Positions 9,467 through 17,323 of a stretch of 64,000 nucleotides of DNA are shown here, one piece after another. The DNA comes from Calditrichota bacterium (GTDB lineage: Bacteria; Calditrichota; Calditrichia; Calditrichales; J004): positions 372,001 to 436,000 of the forward strand of contig JABFGF010000001.1 in assembly GCA_013112635.1 (NCBI GenBank). The letters run 5' to 3'. The translations under genes and the position numbers were made by a program. Below the pieces are notes generated by a model. The model saw nothing but the letters and a program-made list of their open reading frames with translations. It had not been told where the DNA came from and did not search any database. Position 1 is the first letter of the stretch; the number at the start of each line of letters is the position of its first letter.

Positions 9467-10528
9467 ATGAGTGATGTAATGATACCATCCAGGCAAGTCG
9501 GCATTATCGGCTATGGAGCTTATATCCCTGTCTACAGGTTGCCCGCAACAGAAATATCTGAATTGTGGCGTGACGGGCAGGATAAATTATTTTTGCCGGT
9601 AAAACAAAAAAGTGTACCGGGCAAAGATGAAGATACAATTACAATGTCAATCGAAGCAGCTCAAAATGCTTTAAAAAGAGCACAGATTGAACCTTCAAAG
9701 ATTCGTGCTATCTGGGTTGGATCAGAATCTCCTCCTTATGCTGTAAAACCATCTGGAACCGTGGTTGCTGAAGTATTAGGAATTGTGCCGGATATAGTTG
9801 CAGCCGATATGGAATTTGCATGTAAAGCCGGAACAGAAGCAATGCAGACAGCCAGTGCTTTTGTTGGCAGCTCAATGGGTGAATATGCACTTGCTATTGG
9901 CATGGATACAGCACAAGGGCGTCCGGGCGATGCGTTGGAATACACGGCAGCAGCTGGTGGAGCAGCATTTCTAATTGGCCCTGCAGAGGAATCATTGGCC
10001 GTTTTGGAAGGTTCTTACAGTTTTGTAACCGATACACCAGATTTTTTTAGAAGGGCTTATCAACATTATCCTGAGCATGGAAATCGTTTTACAGGCGACC
10101 CCGCATATTTTAAACATATTACCGGCTCCGTTACTAAATTGCTTGATGGATTAAATTTAAAACCATCAGATTTTACTTCAGCAGTTTTTCACCAGCCAAA
10201 TACAAAATTTCCACAAAAAGTTGCCAAACAGCTTGGATTTACCCAGGAACAAATCAAACATGGTTTGTTGGCACCATATATTGGCAATACTTACGCGGGT
10301 GCTTCACCTTTGGGGCTGACCGATATTCTGGATTATTCAAAACCCGGTGACAGGATATTAATTGCAAGTTTTGGCTCCGGAGCAGGCAGTGATGCTTTTA
10401 GTTTTGTGGTTACGGATAAAATTATTGATGCTGTAAAAAGAGCTCCCTTAACACAAGATTATATTGATCGATCCATAAAAATTACTTATGGAAAATATGC
10501 GCGTTGGCGTAAAAAAATTCATAAATAG
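9467..10528 (+). CDS. Hydroxymethylglutaryl-CoA synthase, archaeal type
   Basis: 353 residues. It condenses acetyl-CoA with acetoacetyl-CoA to HMG-CoA, committing carbon to the mevalonate route. The thiolase-superfamily fold shows GIIGYGAYIPVYRL at the N-terminus, the acid/base glutamate region VGSESPPYAVKPSG, the acyl-forming cysteine C119 in EFACKAGTEA, and the histidine in VFHQPNTKFP. Length and motifs match the short archaeal family, not the approximately 390-470-residue bacterial MvaS/eukaryotic enzymes. It is followed by a thiolase (54-base gap) and a DUF35 protein, as in archaea where the three form one complex that passes acetoacetyl-CoA along. AAGGAACTCGA precedes the ATG. HMG-CoA reductase is not in this window. 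Confidence 0.9.
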   Translation: MSDVMIPSRQVGIIGYGAYIPVYRLPATEISELWRDGQDKLFLPVKQKSVPGKDEDTITMSIEAAQNALKRAQIEPSKIRAIWVGSESPPYAVKPSGTVVAEVLGIVPDIVAADMEFACKAGTEAMQTASAFVGSSMGEYALAIGMDTAQGRPGDALEYTAAAGGAAFLIGPAEESLAVLEGSYSFVTDTPDFFRRAYQHYPEHGNRFTGDPAYFKHITGSVTKLLDGLNLKPSDFTSAVFHQPNTKFPQKVAKQLGFTQEQIKHGLLAPYIGNTYAGASPLGLTDILDYSKPGDRILIASFGSGAGSDAFSFVVTDKIIDAVKRAPLTQDYIDRSIKITYGKYARWRKKIHK

Positions 10529-10582
10529 AAATTAGATTTTCGTAACCAAAGTTTTAATTAAATTTCAGCTTAAAGGTTTATA

Positions 10583-11743
10583 ATGAGAAAAGTAGCAATT
10601 ATTGGATTGGGACAGACACCCGTCCGCGAACATTGGGAAAGTAATTTACGGGATTTGGCTGTAACAGCCTTGCGCGACGCTATGGATGATGCCGGAGTTG
10701 AAACGGTTGACGGCGTTTGTGTGGGTAATATGTTAAGTGGGGCTTTAAGCGAGCAGGAACATTTAGGTTCACTTGTTGTGGATTATGCTGGTCTTGATGG
10801 TGTAGAAGGTATGAAAATTGAAGCTGCCTGTGGCTCAGGCGCTGCTGCAATCCGCATGGCGGTAAAAGCTGTATCTTCAGGATTGATGGATACAGTAGGG
10901 GTTGTTGGAGTTGAAAAACTTACCGAGTATTCAGGGAAATTTAGTACTGCCGCACTTGCCACAGCCGCTGATGCTGATTATGAAACAACAATGGGGTTAA
11001 GCTTTGTAGGGATTAATGCTTTGCTAATGCGCCGTTACCTGCATGAGTATAAGTTTAACAAAAGTGATTTTTCAGTTTTTCCGGTAAATGCTCATAAAAA
11101 TTCTGTGCACAACCCAAATGCTATGTTCCGCTATGAGATCACAGATGCGCAGTATGCCAAATCAAAATTAATTGCCGACCCGATTAACCTGCTGGATTCT
11201 AGTCCAATTGCCGATGGCGCCGCCGCAGTTATTGTATGTGCAATGGAAAATGTTTCGCAGTTTAAAGGGAAGCCCGTTTCAATATTAGCTTGTGAAGTTG
11301 GAACAGACACATTGGCACTTGATAACCGACAGGATCCTCTTTGGTTAAAAGGTGTTGAACGCAGCGTAAAGAAAGCCTATTATCTTGCAGATATAAAACC
11401 AAAAGATGTAGACTTTTTTGAGCTTCATGACGCTTTTAGTATAATTACGGCACTTTCTCTGGAAGCAAGCGGTTTTGCTGAAAAGGGACAAGCCATAAAA
11501 TTTGCTAATAAAACCGACATTAGTGTTAAAGGTGGTTTACCATTAACAACCGGTGGTGGTTTAAAAGGTCGTGGCCATCCTGTCGGTGCAACCGGAGTTT
11601 ATCAGGTGGTTGAGGCGGCAAAACAACTGCGTGGCGATGTTGCCAAAGAAGTTCAGGTAGAAAATAATAATATTGCCATGACCCAGAATATTGGTGGGAG
11701 TGGCGCAACAGTAATTACAACCATTTTAAAAAGAATAGTATAA
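10583..11743 (+). CDS. Acetyl-CoA C-acetyltransferase (thiolase), archaeal-complex type
   Basis: 386 residues. It catalyses the reversible condensation of two acetyl-CoA to acetoacetyl-CoA, the substrate of the neighbouring HMG-CoA synthase. The nucleophilic cysteine is C83 in EAACGSGAAAIRMA; the C-terminal GGGLKGRGHPVGATGVYQ supplies the GHP histidine; and FELHDAFSI is the usual third motif. The archaeal and SCP2-like thiolases lack the second C-terminal cysteine of classical thiolases, and here NIGGSGATVI stands at that place, as expected. It is placed between HMG-CoA synthase and the DUF35 scaffold, with gaps of 54 and 12 bases, so one operon is very likely. Confidence 0.92.
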   Translation: MRKVAIIGLGQTPVREHWESNLRDLAVTALRDAMDDAGVETVDGVCVGNMLSGALSEQEHLGSLVVDYAGLDGVEGMKIEAACGSGAAAIRMAVKAVSSGLMDTVGVVGVEKLTEYSGKFSTAALATAADADYETTMGLSFVGINALLMRRYLHEYKFNKSDFSVFPVNAHKNSVHNPNAMFRYEITDAQYAKSKLIADPINLLDSSPIADGAAAVIVCAMENVSQFKGKPVSILACEVGTDTLALDNRQDPLWLKGVERSVKKAYYLADIKPKDVDFFELHDAFSIITALSLEASGFAEKGQAIKFANKTDISVKGGLPLTTGGGLKGRGHPVGATGVYQVVEAAKQLRGDVAKEVQVENNNIAMTQNIGGSGATVITTILKRIV

Positions 11744-11755
11744 AGAGGAGATAGG

Positions 11756-12154
11756 ATGGATATCCCACGGTATTGGCGTTTAAAAAATCAACGTTATCGC
11801 TTACAGGGAAAAAAATGTCTTGATTGTGGAAACTTAAGTTTTCCTCCTAGACTCGTTTGTCCAAAATGCAAATCACGAAATTGCGAAAAGCATTACTTTA
11901 AAGGATTGGGAACAGTTTACAGCCATACCACAATTTACCAGGCACCCGATCGGTTTGATCATATTGCCCCGTATTCGGTTGGGTTGATTGATCTGGAAGA
12001 GGGCGTAAGGATTACAGCTCAATTTACGGACGTGCTTCCTGCTGATATTGAGATTGGTATGAAAGTGGAAATGGTTGTTCGTCAAATTTATGAAGACGGC
12101 CCCAAAGGACCAATATTATATGGGTATAAATTCAGGCCAATAATTGCCGCCTAA
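11756..12154 (+). CDS. DUF35 zinc-ribbon/OB-fold acyl-CoA-binding scaffold protein
   Basis: 132 residues. The N-terminal rubredoxin-like zinc ribbon uses C21-x2-C24 and C35-x2-C38 (KCLDCGNLSF, LVCPKCKSR). The rest is an OB-fold containing TVYSHTTIY and PYSVGLIDLEEGVRI. In archaea this family bridges thiolase and HMG-CoA synthase and holds the CoA group during transfer; the same role is inferred from gene order here. A strong AGAGGAG ribosome-binding site is present, and the stop codon is two bases before the ATG of the next gene. Confidence 0.9.
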   Translation: MDIPRYWRLKNQRYRLQGKKCLDCGNLSFPPRLVCPKCKSRNCEKHYFKGLGTVYSHTTIYQAPDRFDHIAPYSVGLIDLEEGVRITAQFTDVLPADIEIGMKVEMVVRQIYEDGPKGPILYGYKFRPIIAA

Positions 12155-12155
12155 A

Positions 12156-12608
12156 ATGGACTATAAACTTTTAGAAAAACAGTTAAAATCTCTATTCGAA
12201 AATGAAACCGATATGATTGCCAATATGGCAAATATGTCGGCTTTTGTTTTTCAGGAAATGAAAGACATAAATTGGGCCGGGTTTTATATTGCCAGGGAAA
12301 ATCAATTGGTTCTTGGCCCTTTTCAGGGAAAAGTGGCCTGTGTACGTATTCCATGGGGAAAAGGGGTTTGCGGATCAGCAGCTGAAAAGCAGGAAACAAT
12401 TCTTGTTGAGAATGTCCATGAATTTCCCGGTCACATTGCATGTGACAGCGCTTCCAATTCCGAACTTGTTATACCGGTTATTATTAATAATAAAACTTTT
12501 GCAATTTTTGATATTGACAGCCCGTCTCTTGGGAGGTTTACCGAAGAAGACAAAAAAGGTGTTGAAACACTGGTTAAGGTGTTTGAGAATAGAACAAAAT
12601 TAAATTAA
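12156..12608 (+). CDS. msrC: Free methionine-(R)-sulfoxide reductase (GAF domain)
   Basis: 150 residues from ATG 12156; a TTG 12 bases earlier would overlap the DUF35 gene and is less likely. It is a single GAF domain with the three cysteines of the fRMsr family: C62 (KVACVRIP), C72 (GKGVCGSAA) and C96 (GHIACDSAS), followed by SELVIPVI and FDIDSP. The enzyme reduces free Met-R-sulfoxide with thioredoxin and so protects against oxidation. It starts 1 base after the stop of the preceding gene, so translation may be coupled although the functions look unrelated. Confidence 0.92.
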   Translation: MDYKLLEKQLKSLFENETDMIANMANMSAFVFQEMKDINWAGFYIARENQLVLGPFQGKVACVRIPWGKGVCGSAAEKQETILVENVHEFPGHIACDSASNSELVIPVIINNKTFAIFDIDSPSLGRFTEEDKKGVETLVKVFENRTKLN

Positions 12609-12653
12609 AACAAATCAAGAAAAATAATGACCCACTGATCGAGAATCAGTTCT

Positions 12654-13184
12654 ATGAAATATTGCAGTAACTGTGGAAACAGAGTTTCCTTAAAAATACC
12701 TGAAGGCGACACACATGCCCGATTTGTATGCGACAATTGTCATGTAATCCACTATCAAAATCCAAGAATGGTTGTTGGCTGCCTCCCAATTTGGGATGAC
12801 AAGATTTTGATCTGCAAACGGGCTATAGAGCCAAAATATGGACTTTGGACGTTACCTGCAGGTTTTATGGAAAATGGTGAAACGGTCGAGGAGGGTGCGC
12901 TAAGGGAAACGTTAGAGGAGTCCGGCGCAGAAGTGAAAATTGAACGCTTACATTCCTTATACAGTTTGCCCCAGGCAAACCAGGTTTATGCAATTTATTT
13001 AGCAAATATGACTTCGGCTTATTTTGATCCGGGAACAGAATCCCTTGAATGTAAACTGATAACAGTTGACCAGATCCCTTGGGATGAAATTGCTTTTACA
13101 GCCATAAAATTCAGCCTTAAAAAATATGTTGAAAATCTAACCCTTAAATCTAAGAGTACCTTTTTAGGGCGGCTCAATAAATAA
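12654..13184 (+). CDS. Nudix hydrolase with N-terminal zinc ribbon
   Basis: 176 residues. The zinc ribbon uses C4, C7, C26 and C29 (YCSNCGNR, FVCDNCHVIHYQNP). The Nudix box begins at G70 (GFMENGETVEEGALRETLEE) and fits the consensus GX5EX7REUXEEXGU. The HYQNPRMVVGCLP segment resembles the NADH pyrophosphatase (NudC) and ADP-ribose pyrophosphatase group, so hydrolysis of a dinucleotide or sugar nucleotide is likely; the exact substrate is not visible. It lies between fRMsr and threonine aldolase in the same direction with short gaps. Confidence 0.9.
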   Translation: MKYCSNCGNRVSLKIPEGDTHARFVCDNCHVIHYQNPRMVVGCLPIWDDKILICKRAIEPKYGLWTLPAGFMENGETVEEGALRETLEESGAEVKIERLHSLYSLPQANQVYAIYLANMTSAYFDPGTESLECKLITVDQIPWDEIAFTAIKFSLKKYVENLTLKSKSTFLGRLNK

Positions 13185-13188
13185 AGTT

Positions 13189-14217
13189 ATGAATAAAAGA
13201 TCTTTTGCCAGCGATAATAATGCCGGTGTTCATCCTAAAATAATGCAAGCGTTAAATGATTGTAACGTTGGTCACGTGGTTGGTTATGGTGATGACCCGT
13301 TTACTGAATCAGCAATAAAAACTTTTAAAAAACATTTTGGGGAAACAGTTGAGCCTTTCTTTGTTTATGGAGGAACAGGTGCGAATGTGTTGGCTATTGG
13401 CAGCATGTGTCGGCCATTTGAATCTGTCATCTGTGCTAATACAGCCCACATAAATGTAGATGAATGTGGCGCCCCGGAACGATTTAGCGGTGCAAAACTT
13501 GTTGATATTCCAACAGTTGATGGGAAGTTAACTCCTAAACAAATAAAGCCTTTTTTATTTGGATTTGATTTTGAACATCATAGTCAGCCAAAAGCTATTT
13601 CAATTTCTCAACCAACTGAACTGGGTACAGTTTATTCAATTGATGAATTAAAAGCCCTACGTCAACTTGCAGACGAGTACAATCTTTATCTGCATATGGA
13701 TGGTGCACGGATCTCAAATGCTGCGGTGGCTCTGGATATAAATTTTAGTGAATTTACTTTAGATTGTGGCATTGACGTTTTATCATTTGGTGGTAATAAA
13801 AATGGGATGATGTTTGGCGAAGCACTTATTTTTTTTAATCCAAGTCTTGCGGAAAATTTTAAATATGTTCGCAAACAGGCAATGCAGCTTCATTCCAAAA
13901 TGCGTTTTATTTCTGCTCAGTTTGATGCATTTTTGCAATCCGATTTGTGGAAAGAGAATGCTACCCATTCCAATAAAATGGCACAAGTTCTTTTTGAAAA
14001 GGTTTCTGGTTTGCCGGGAGTTGAAATAACTCAGAAAGTGGAAACAAACGCCATTTTTGTTAAAATCCCAAAAGAGATAATCCCAAAATTGCAGGAAGAA
14101 TATTTCTTTTATGTCTGGAATGAGGAATGGGGAGAAGTGCGTTGGATGGCTTCTTTTGATACAACACATGAGGACATTGAAAATTTTGTAAATACCCTGA
14201 AAAAATATTTAAAATAG
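13189..14217 (+). CDS. ltaE: Low-specificity L-threonine aldolase
   Basis: 342 residues. This PLP enzyme cleaves L-threonine or allo-threonine to glycine and acetaldehyde. Fold-type I motifs: FASDNNAGVHPKIM at the N-terminus, YGGTGANVLAI, the HMDGARISNA stretch and the PLP lysine K204 in SFGGNKNGMMFGEA. The GGNKNG form is typical of a branch of bacterial beta-eliminating lyase/threonine aldolase proteins. The ATG lies five bases after the stop of the Nudix gene. The tRNA-Ala repeat region begins 48 bases downstream, with no clear terminator between them. Confidence 0.93.
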   Translation: MNKRSFASDNNAGVHPKIMQALNDCNVGHVVGYGDDPFTESAIKTFKKHFGETVEPFFVYGGTGANVLAIGSMCRPFESVICANTAHINVDECGAPERFSGAKLVDIPTVDGKLTPKQIKPFLFGFDFEHHSQPKAISISQPTELGTVYSIDELKALRQLADEYNLYLHMDGARISNAAVALDINFSEFTLDCGIDVLSFGGNKNGMMFGEALIFFNPSLAENFKYVRKQAMQLHSKMRFISAQFDAFLQSDLWKENATHSNKMAQVLFEKVSGLPGVEITQKVETNAIFVKIPKEIIPKLQEEYFFYVWNEEWGEVRWMASFDTTHEDIENFVNTLKKYLK

Positions 14218-14265
14218 TTTTGCTTAGAACAAAATATCATTTTAAATTCACACTTCATTTTTAAA

Positions 14266-14420
14266 GGGGCTGTAGCTCAGTTCCGAAAAACGAAATCGAA
14301 GATTTCAAGTTTTACGAGAATCCTCGGAATGGAAACAAAATCATAGATTTTGACCATTTCGGGATTGGGAGAGTTTCTTAAAAAGGATTAGATTTAAAAA
14401 TAGCATCAAACAAAATTTTT
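14266..14420 (+). repeat. tRNA-Ala-derived tandem unit 1 (155 bp)
   Basis: The unit starts with the first 17 bases of the downstream tRNA-Ala (14266-14282). An insert of 84 bases follows (14283-14366), then the sequence re-enters the tRNA at GGGAGAG and goes into an AT-rich tail ending just before the next copy. It is the most diverged of the three: the insert has CGAAATCGAAGATTTCAAG where the others have CGAAATCTTAGATTTCATG. The tRNA part breaks off inside the D-arm, so no tRNA can be made from it. Confidence 0.93.
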
Positions 14421-14577
14421 GGGGCTGTAGCTCAGTTCCGAAAAAACCGAAATCTTAGATTTCATGTTTTTCCGAGAATCCTCGTAATGGTAGCAGAATA
14501 ATAGATTTTGACCATTTCGGGATTGGGAGAGCTTCTTAAATAGGATTAGATTTTATAATAATAGCAACAAAATATAT
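14421..14577 (+). repeat. tRNA-Ala-derived tandem unit 2 (157 bp)
   Basis: It has the same plan as unit 1: 17 bases of tRNA 5' end, an 87-base insert at 14438-14524, then GGGAGAGC and an AT-rich tail. The insert is nearly identical to that of unit 3, with several differences in the second hairpin (around 14490-14500). Confidence 0.95.
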
Positions 14578-14735
14578 GGGGCTGTAGCTCAGTTCCGAAA
14601 AAACCGAAATCTTAGATTTCATGTTTTTCCGAGAATCCTCGTAATGGTTGCAAAATCATAGATTTTGACCATTTCGGGATTGGGAGAGCTTCTTAAAAAG
14701 GATTAGATTTTAAAATAGCATCAAACAAAATATAT
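14578..14735 (+). repeat. tRNA-Ala-derived tandem unit 3 (158 bp)
   Basis: 17 bases of tRNA 5' end, an 87-base insert at 14595-14681, GGGAGAGC at 14682-14689, then an AT-rich tail that abuts the intact tRNA-Ala at 14736. The tail (TTTTAAAATAG, about 14710-14718) may contain a promoter -10-like element for the tRNA; this is a guess. Confidence 0.95.
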
Positions 14736-14808
<73 letters not shown>

Positions 14809-14813
14809 CTTAT

Positions 14814-14844
14814 AATCCCGGTCACTTCGATCGGGATTTTTTTT
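14814..14844 (+). terminator. Intrinsic terminator of tRNA-Ala
   Basis: AATCCCG at 14814-14820 pairs with CGGGATT at 14832-14838, extended by GTC/GAT inside, and is followed by a run of eight T. It starts six bases after the tRNA. Confidence 0.9.
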
Positions 14845-14910
14845 GACCATCAACTTCATTTGTTGCCCATTTAGCGAACCAATGCTAAATTCCTTCTTAA
14901 CTTTAATCCT

Positions 14911-14927
14911 TGTTACAATTTGTTACA
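14911..14927 (+). promoter_or_regulatory. Direct-repeat box 1 (TGTTACA-N3-TGTTACA) upstream of the response regulator
   Basis: TGTTACA occurs twice with a 10-base period, the form expected for a head-to-tail OmpR/PhoB-family dimer. The box starts 91 bases before the regulator's ATG. GTGAAATATA and CTATTAAC follow, the latter at +30 from the box start. The same arrangement occurs before the genes at 17324 and 18220, so autoregulation is inferred. Confidence 0.7.
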
Positions 14928-15001
14928 TTTGTGAAATATACTATTAACGTATATGCATTATTATCAGACATGTTTATGTTGAGCAAAGTGGATTCAAGAA
15001 A

Positions 15002-15694
15002 ATGAATAAAAAAATATTGGTTATCGATGATGATCAAAAATTAAATAAACTGCTCAAAGGCTACTTGGCAAAATTCGGATTTGAAGTTGACACAGTCGAT
15101 CATCCTCATGCAGGATTGGCAAAAATTAAACAGGAACCACCGGATCTGATTATCCTCGATGTTATGCTGCCTGATATGGAAGGTTTTGAAGTCTGCAAAG
15201 AAATCCGTAAAAACTCAAGCACACCTATTATCATGCTCACCGCACGTGGCGAGGTCACAGACCGTATCGTTGGATTAGAACTCGGGGCGGATGATTATCT
15301 ACCAAAACCATTTGAGCCACGTGAATTGGTGGCCCGTATGCAAACTGTTCTACGCAGGGGCGAAACACAGGCTTTACCCGAAATAAAAAGATTTGGAAGT
15401 TTGACTGTAGATTTCCGAAAACACAGTGCCACCATTGATGGCAATCCAATTGAATTAACCACCGCAGAATTTGAAATTCTTTCTTTATTTGTTAACAACC
15501 CCTGGAAACTGTTGAACCGTGATAATTTGTTAGACCATTTGCGAGGTATTGAATGGGATGTCTTCAGCCGATCTGTTGATGTTCTGGTTAGTCGTTTGCG
15601 GCAAAAACTAAACGATGATCCTAAAAATCCAAGATTTATTAAAACTGTTTGGGGATCGGGGTATAAGTTTATTGGAGAAGAGAATGAAGATTAG
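15002..15694 (+). CDS. OmpR-family response regulator
   Basis: 230 residues. The receiver domain (1-120) has the acidic pocket DDD at 9-11, phospho-acceptor D53 in LIILDVMLPDMEG, then the conserved threonine (MLTARGE) and lysine (LPKPFEPRELVAR). The C-terminal winged helix (about 130-228) ends FIKTVWGSGYKFIGE, characteristic of the OmpR/PhoB class. Its gene overlaps the histidine kinase gene by 11 bases, so the two are translationally coupled partners. It probably binds the TGTTACA direct repeats in front of itself, the ferric-reductase-like gene and the RND efflux operon. The general shape recalls CpxR-type envelope-stress regulators, but orthology is not shown. Confidence 0.95.
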   Translation: MNKKILVIDDDQKLNKLLKGYLAKFGFEVDTVDHPHAGLAKIKQEPPDLIILDVMLPDMEGFEVCKEIRKNSSTPIIMLTARGEVTDRIVGLELGADDYLPKPFEPRELVARMQTVLRRGETQALPEIKRFGSLTVDFRKHSATIDGNPIELTTAEFEILSLFVNNPWKLLNRDNLLDHLRGIEWDVFSRSVDVLVSRLRQKLNDDPKNPRFIKTVWGSGYKFIGEENED

Positions 15695-16994
15695 GATATT
15701 CCAAAAAATTCAAAGATCTCTATTTATTAAAATCGTATTAACCTTTTTGGCTAGTTATATAGTTTTTACAGCATCGCAAGCCTTGCTCTTCAGATATCTT
15801 TTTAAAAGTGCTCATTTTATTCAAATTCAACAGAACTCTTCCAATTATGCAAATTATATAGTTAATGAAATTGGCACGCCACCAGATACGCTTATCGCAA
15901 AACGGGTTGCATTAAAAAATGGTATTGGTATCAGGATAGAAGGCCCTGATTTGAACTGGAAAAGTACCAATGACATGCGCGAGTTTGACGAAATAAATAT
16001 TTCGGAGTTTGATAAAGAGAAAAATATTCGTGTAGGATTTGATAAAGGGCTATTTGTGGATATTGAGATAAATGATATCCACTATTTATTTGCAATGGAA
16101 CGCCGCGAAGAAGGTTTCAAATATAGAATGGAGTTAAATCTATTTATTAGCCTGTTTTTTACAACTCTATTCTTGTTTATAATTTATTTGGTTTTACGCT
16201 GGCAATTAAACCCTATAAGAACATTACATAAGGGCATAACAAAATTAAGTAAGGGTGATTTTGATTTGCAGATTGAAACAGATCGACATGATGAATTGGG
16301 ACAACTTATACACTCAGTTAATGATATGATCCGAAGTATTAAAGAGCGTATCCATGCCCGAGATCAGCTTTTACTGGATGTAAGCCATGAACTGCGCTCA
16401 CCACTTACAAGAACAAAAGTTGCCCTTGAATTCCTTGAAGATGAAAATGTGAAGAAGAACATCACAGAAGATATTACAGAAATGGAGACAATGATTACTG
16501 AAATATTGGAAACCGAACGTCTCAAAAGTTCTCATGGTGGCGTGCAATTACAAAAGATAAATTTAAATCAAATTATTAAAGAAGTTATCTCTGAATTTTC
16601 CGATCGCCAACCGGGCCTGAAAATCTTGAATTTGCCAGATTCAATTATCATAAATGGCGATGCTGAACGTATTCGTATTTTGCTACGAAATATTATTGAC
16701 AATGCGTTGAAATATTCCAAGCAGGATAATTATCCTGTTGAAGTATCCTTGCGCGAAAAAAGTGATGAGCTCACCATTGAAGTACAGGATTTTGGACAGG
16801 GCATTCCTGAAAAAGAAATCCCTTTTGTTTTCGAACCTTTTTACCGGGTAGACAAATCTCGCTCTAAGGAAACGGGCGGTTATGGTTTGGGTATGAATAT
16901 GAGCCGGCAAATTATGGAAGCCCATGGTGGAACCATTGATATTTCCAGTAAACTGAATGTTGGTACCACTGTATATTTAAAATTTAAAAAATAA
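15684..16994 (+). CDS. Membrane sensor histidine kinase, partner of the OmpR-type regulator
   Basis: 436 residues from ATG 15684, chosen because GGAGAAGAG lies directly before it and residue 1 leads straight into the first membrane segment; an earlier in-frame start would lie deep in the regulator gene. The first membrane helix is about 13-33, a periplasmic sensor loop about 34-149, the second helix about 150-172, and HAMP about 173-225. HisKA follows with H235 in DVSHELRSPLTR. The HATPase domain has NIIDNALKYS (N box), DFGQGIPE (G1) and GGYGLGMNMS (G2). It phosphorylates the regulator encoded just upstream. The periplasmic loop shows no domain I recognise. Confidence 0.95.
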   Translation: MKIRIFQKIQRSLFIKIVLTFLASYIVFTASQALLFRYLFKSAHFIQIQQNSSNYANYIVNEIGTPPDTLIAKRVALKNGIGIRIEGPDLNWKSTNDMREFDEINISEFDKEKNIRVGFDKGLFVDIEINDIHYLFAMERREEGFKYRMELNLFISLFFTTLFLFIIYLVLRWQLNPIRTLHKGITKLSKGDFDLQIETDRHDELGQLIHSVNDMIRSIKERIHARDQLLLDVSHELRSPLTRTKVALEFLEDENVKKNITEDITEMETMITEILETERLKSSHGGVQLQKINLNQIIKEVISEFSDRQPGLKILNLPDSIIINGDAERIRILLRNIIDNALKYSKQDNYPVEVSLREKSDELTIEVQDFGQGIPEKEIPFVFEPFYRVDKSRSKETGGYGLGMNMSRQIMEAHGGTIDISSKLNVGTTVYLKFKK

Positions 16995-17000
16995 TTACAT

Positions 17001-17090
17001 CGTCACCCTAAAGTTCATTTCTTCGAAGGAGTCCTTCCAAAGAATCTAATATTTCAGGTATAGGATTCTGAAACAAGTCCAGGATTACGG
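17001..17090. repeat. Degenerate palindromic intergenic element
   Basis: This stretch between the kinase gene and the next promoter begins CGTCACCCT and ends in GGATTCTGAAACAAGTCCAG then GATTACG. The last 27 bases match the reverse complement of the 28441-28504 element at 23 positions. Internal inverted repeats (GAAGGA/TCCTTC) are present but imperfect, so it looks like an old, decayed copy. The 16995-17323 gap otherwise holds only the promoter region with box 2. Confidence 0.6.
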
Positions 17091-17196
17091 TTTTTTTCAT
17101 CTGGTTCCTTGAGGTGAACGCAGAACTCACCTTTATTTTTCCCTTCAGCAACTCAAGTATCAATTCTTCACTTTTTTTTCAGTCTCTATAATTACC

Positions 17197-17213
17197 TGTT
17201 ACAAACTGTTACA
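17197..17213 (+). promoter_or_regulatory. Direct-repeat box 2 (TGTTACA-N3-TGTTACA) upstream of the ferric-reductase-like gene
   Basis: A perfect 7+3+7 direct repeat, 127 bases before the ATG at 17324. GTATTTACACC follows at 17227-17237, exactly 30 bases from the start of the box. The same 11-mer occurs at the same offset after box 3. A role as binding site of the regulator encoded at 15002 is inferred. Confidence 0.75.
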
Positions 17214-17323
17214 GTCCAGAAATAATGTATTTACACCTTACCCCTAAATTTCCTTTAAATATAAAATCAGAATAAAAATTCAAATTGTATGAATAAGATG
17301 GAATAACAAATGGAGATTGAATC

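Noticed and set aside
14283-14681. Group I or other self-splicing intron in tRNA-Ala
   Set aside because: The inserts are only 84-87 bases, sit in the D-loop, and the 3' part of the tRNA is missing from each unit, so no spliced tRNA could result.
14266-14735. CRISPR array
   Set aside because: The units are 155-158 bp with nearly the whole unit conserved; there are no short repeats with unique spacers and no cas genes.
15615-15683. Earlier start of the histidine kinase
   Set aside because: It would lie deep inside the regulator gene and add 23 residues before the first membrane segment; ATG 15684 has a good ribosome-binding site.
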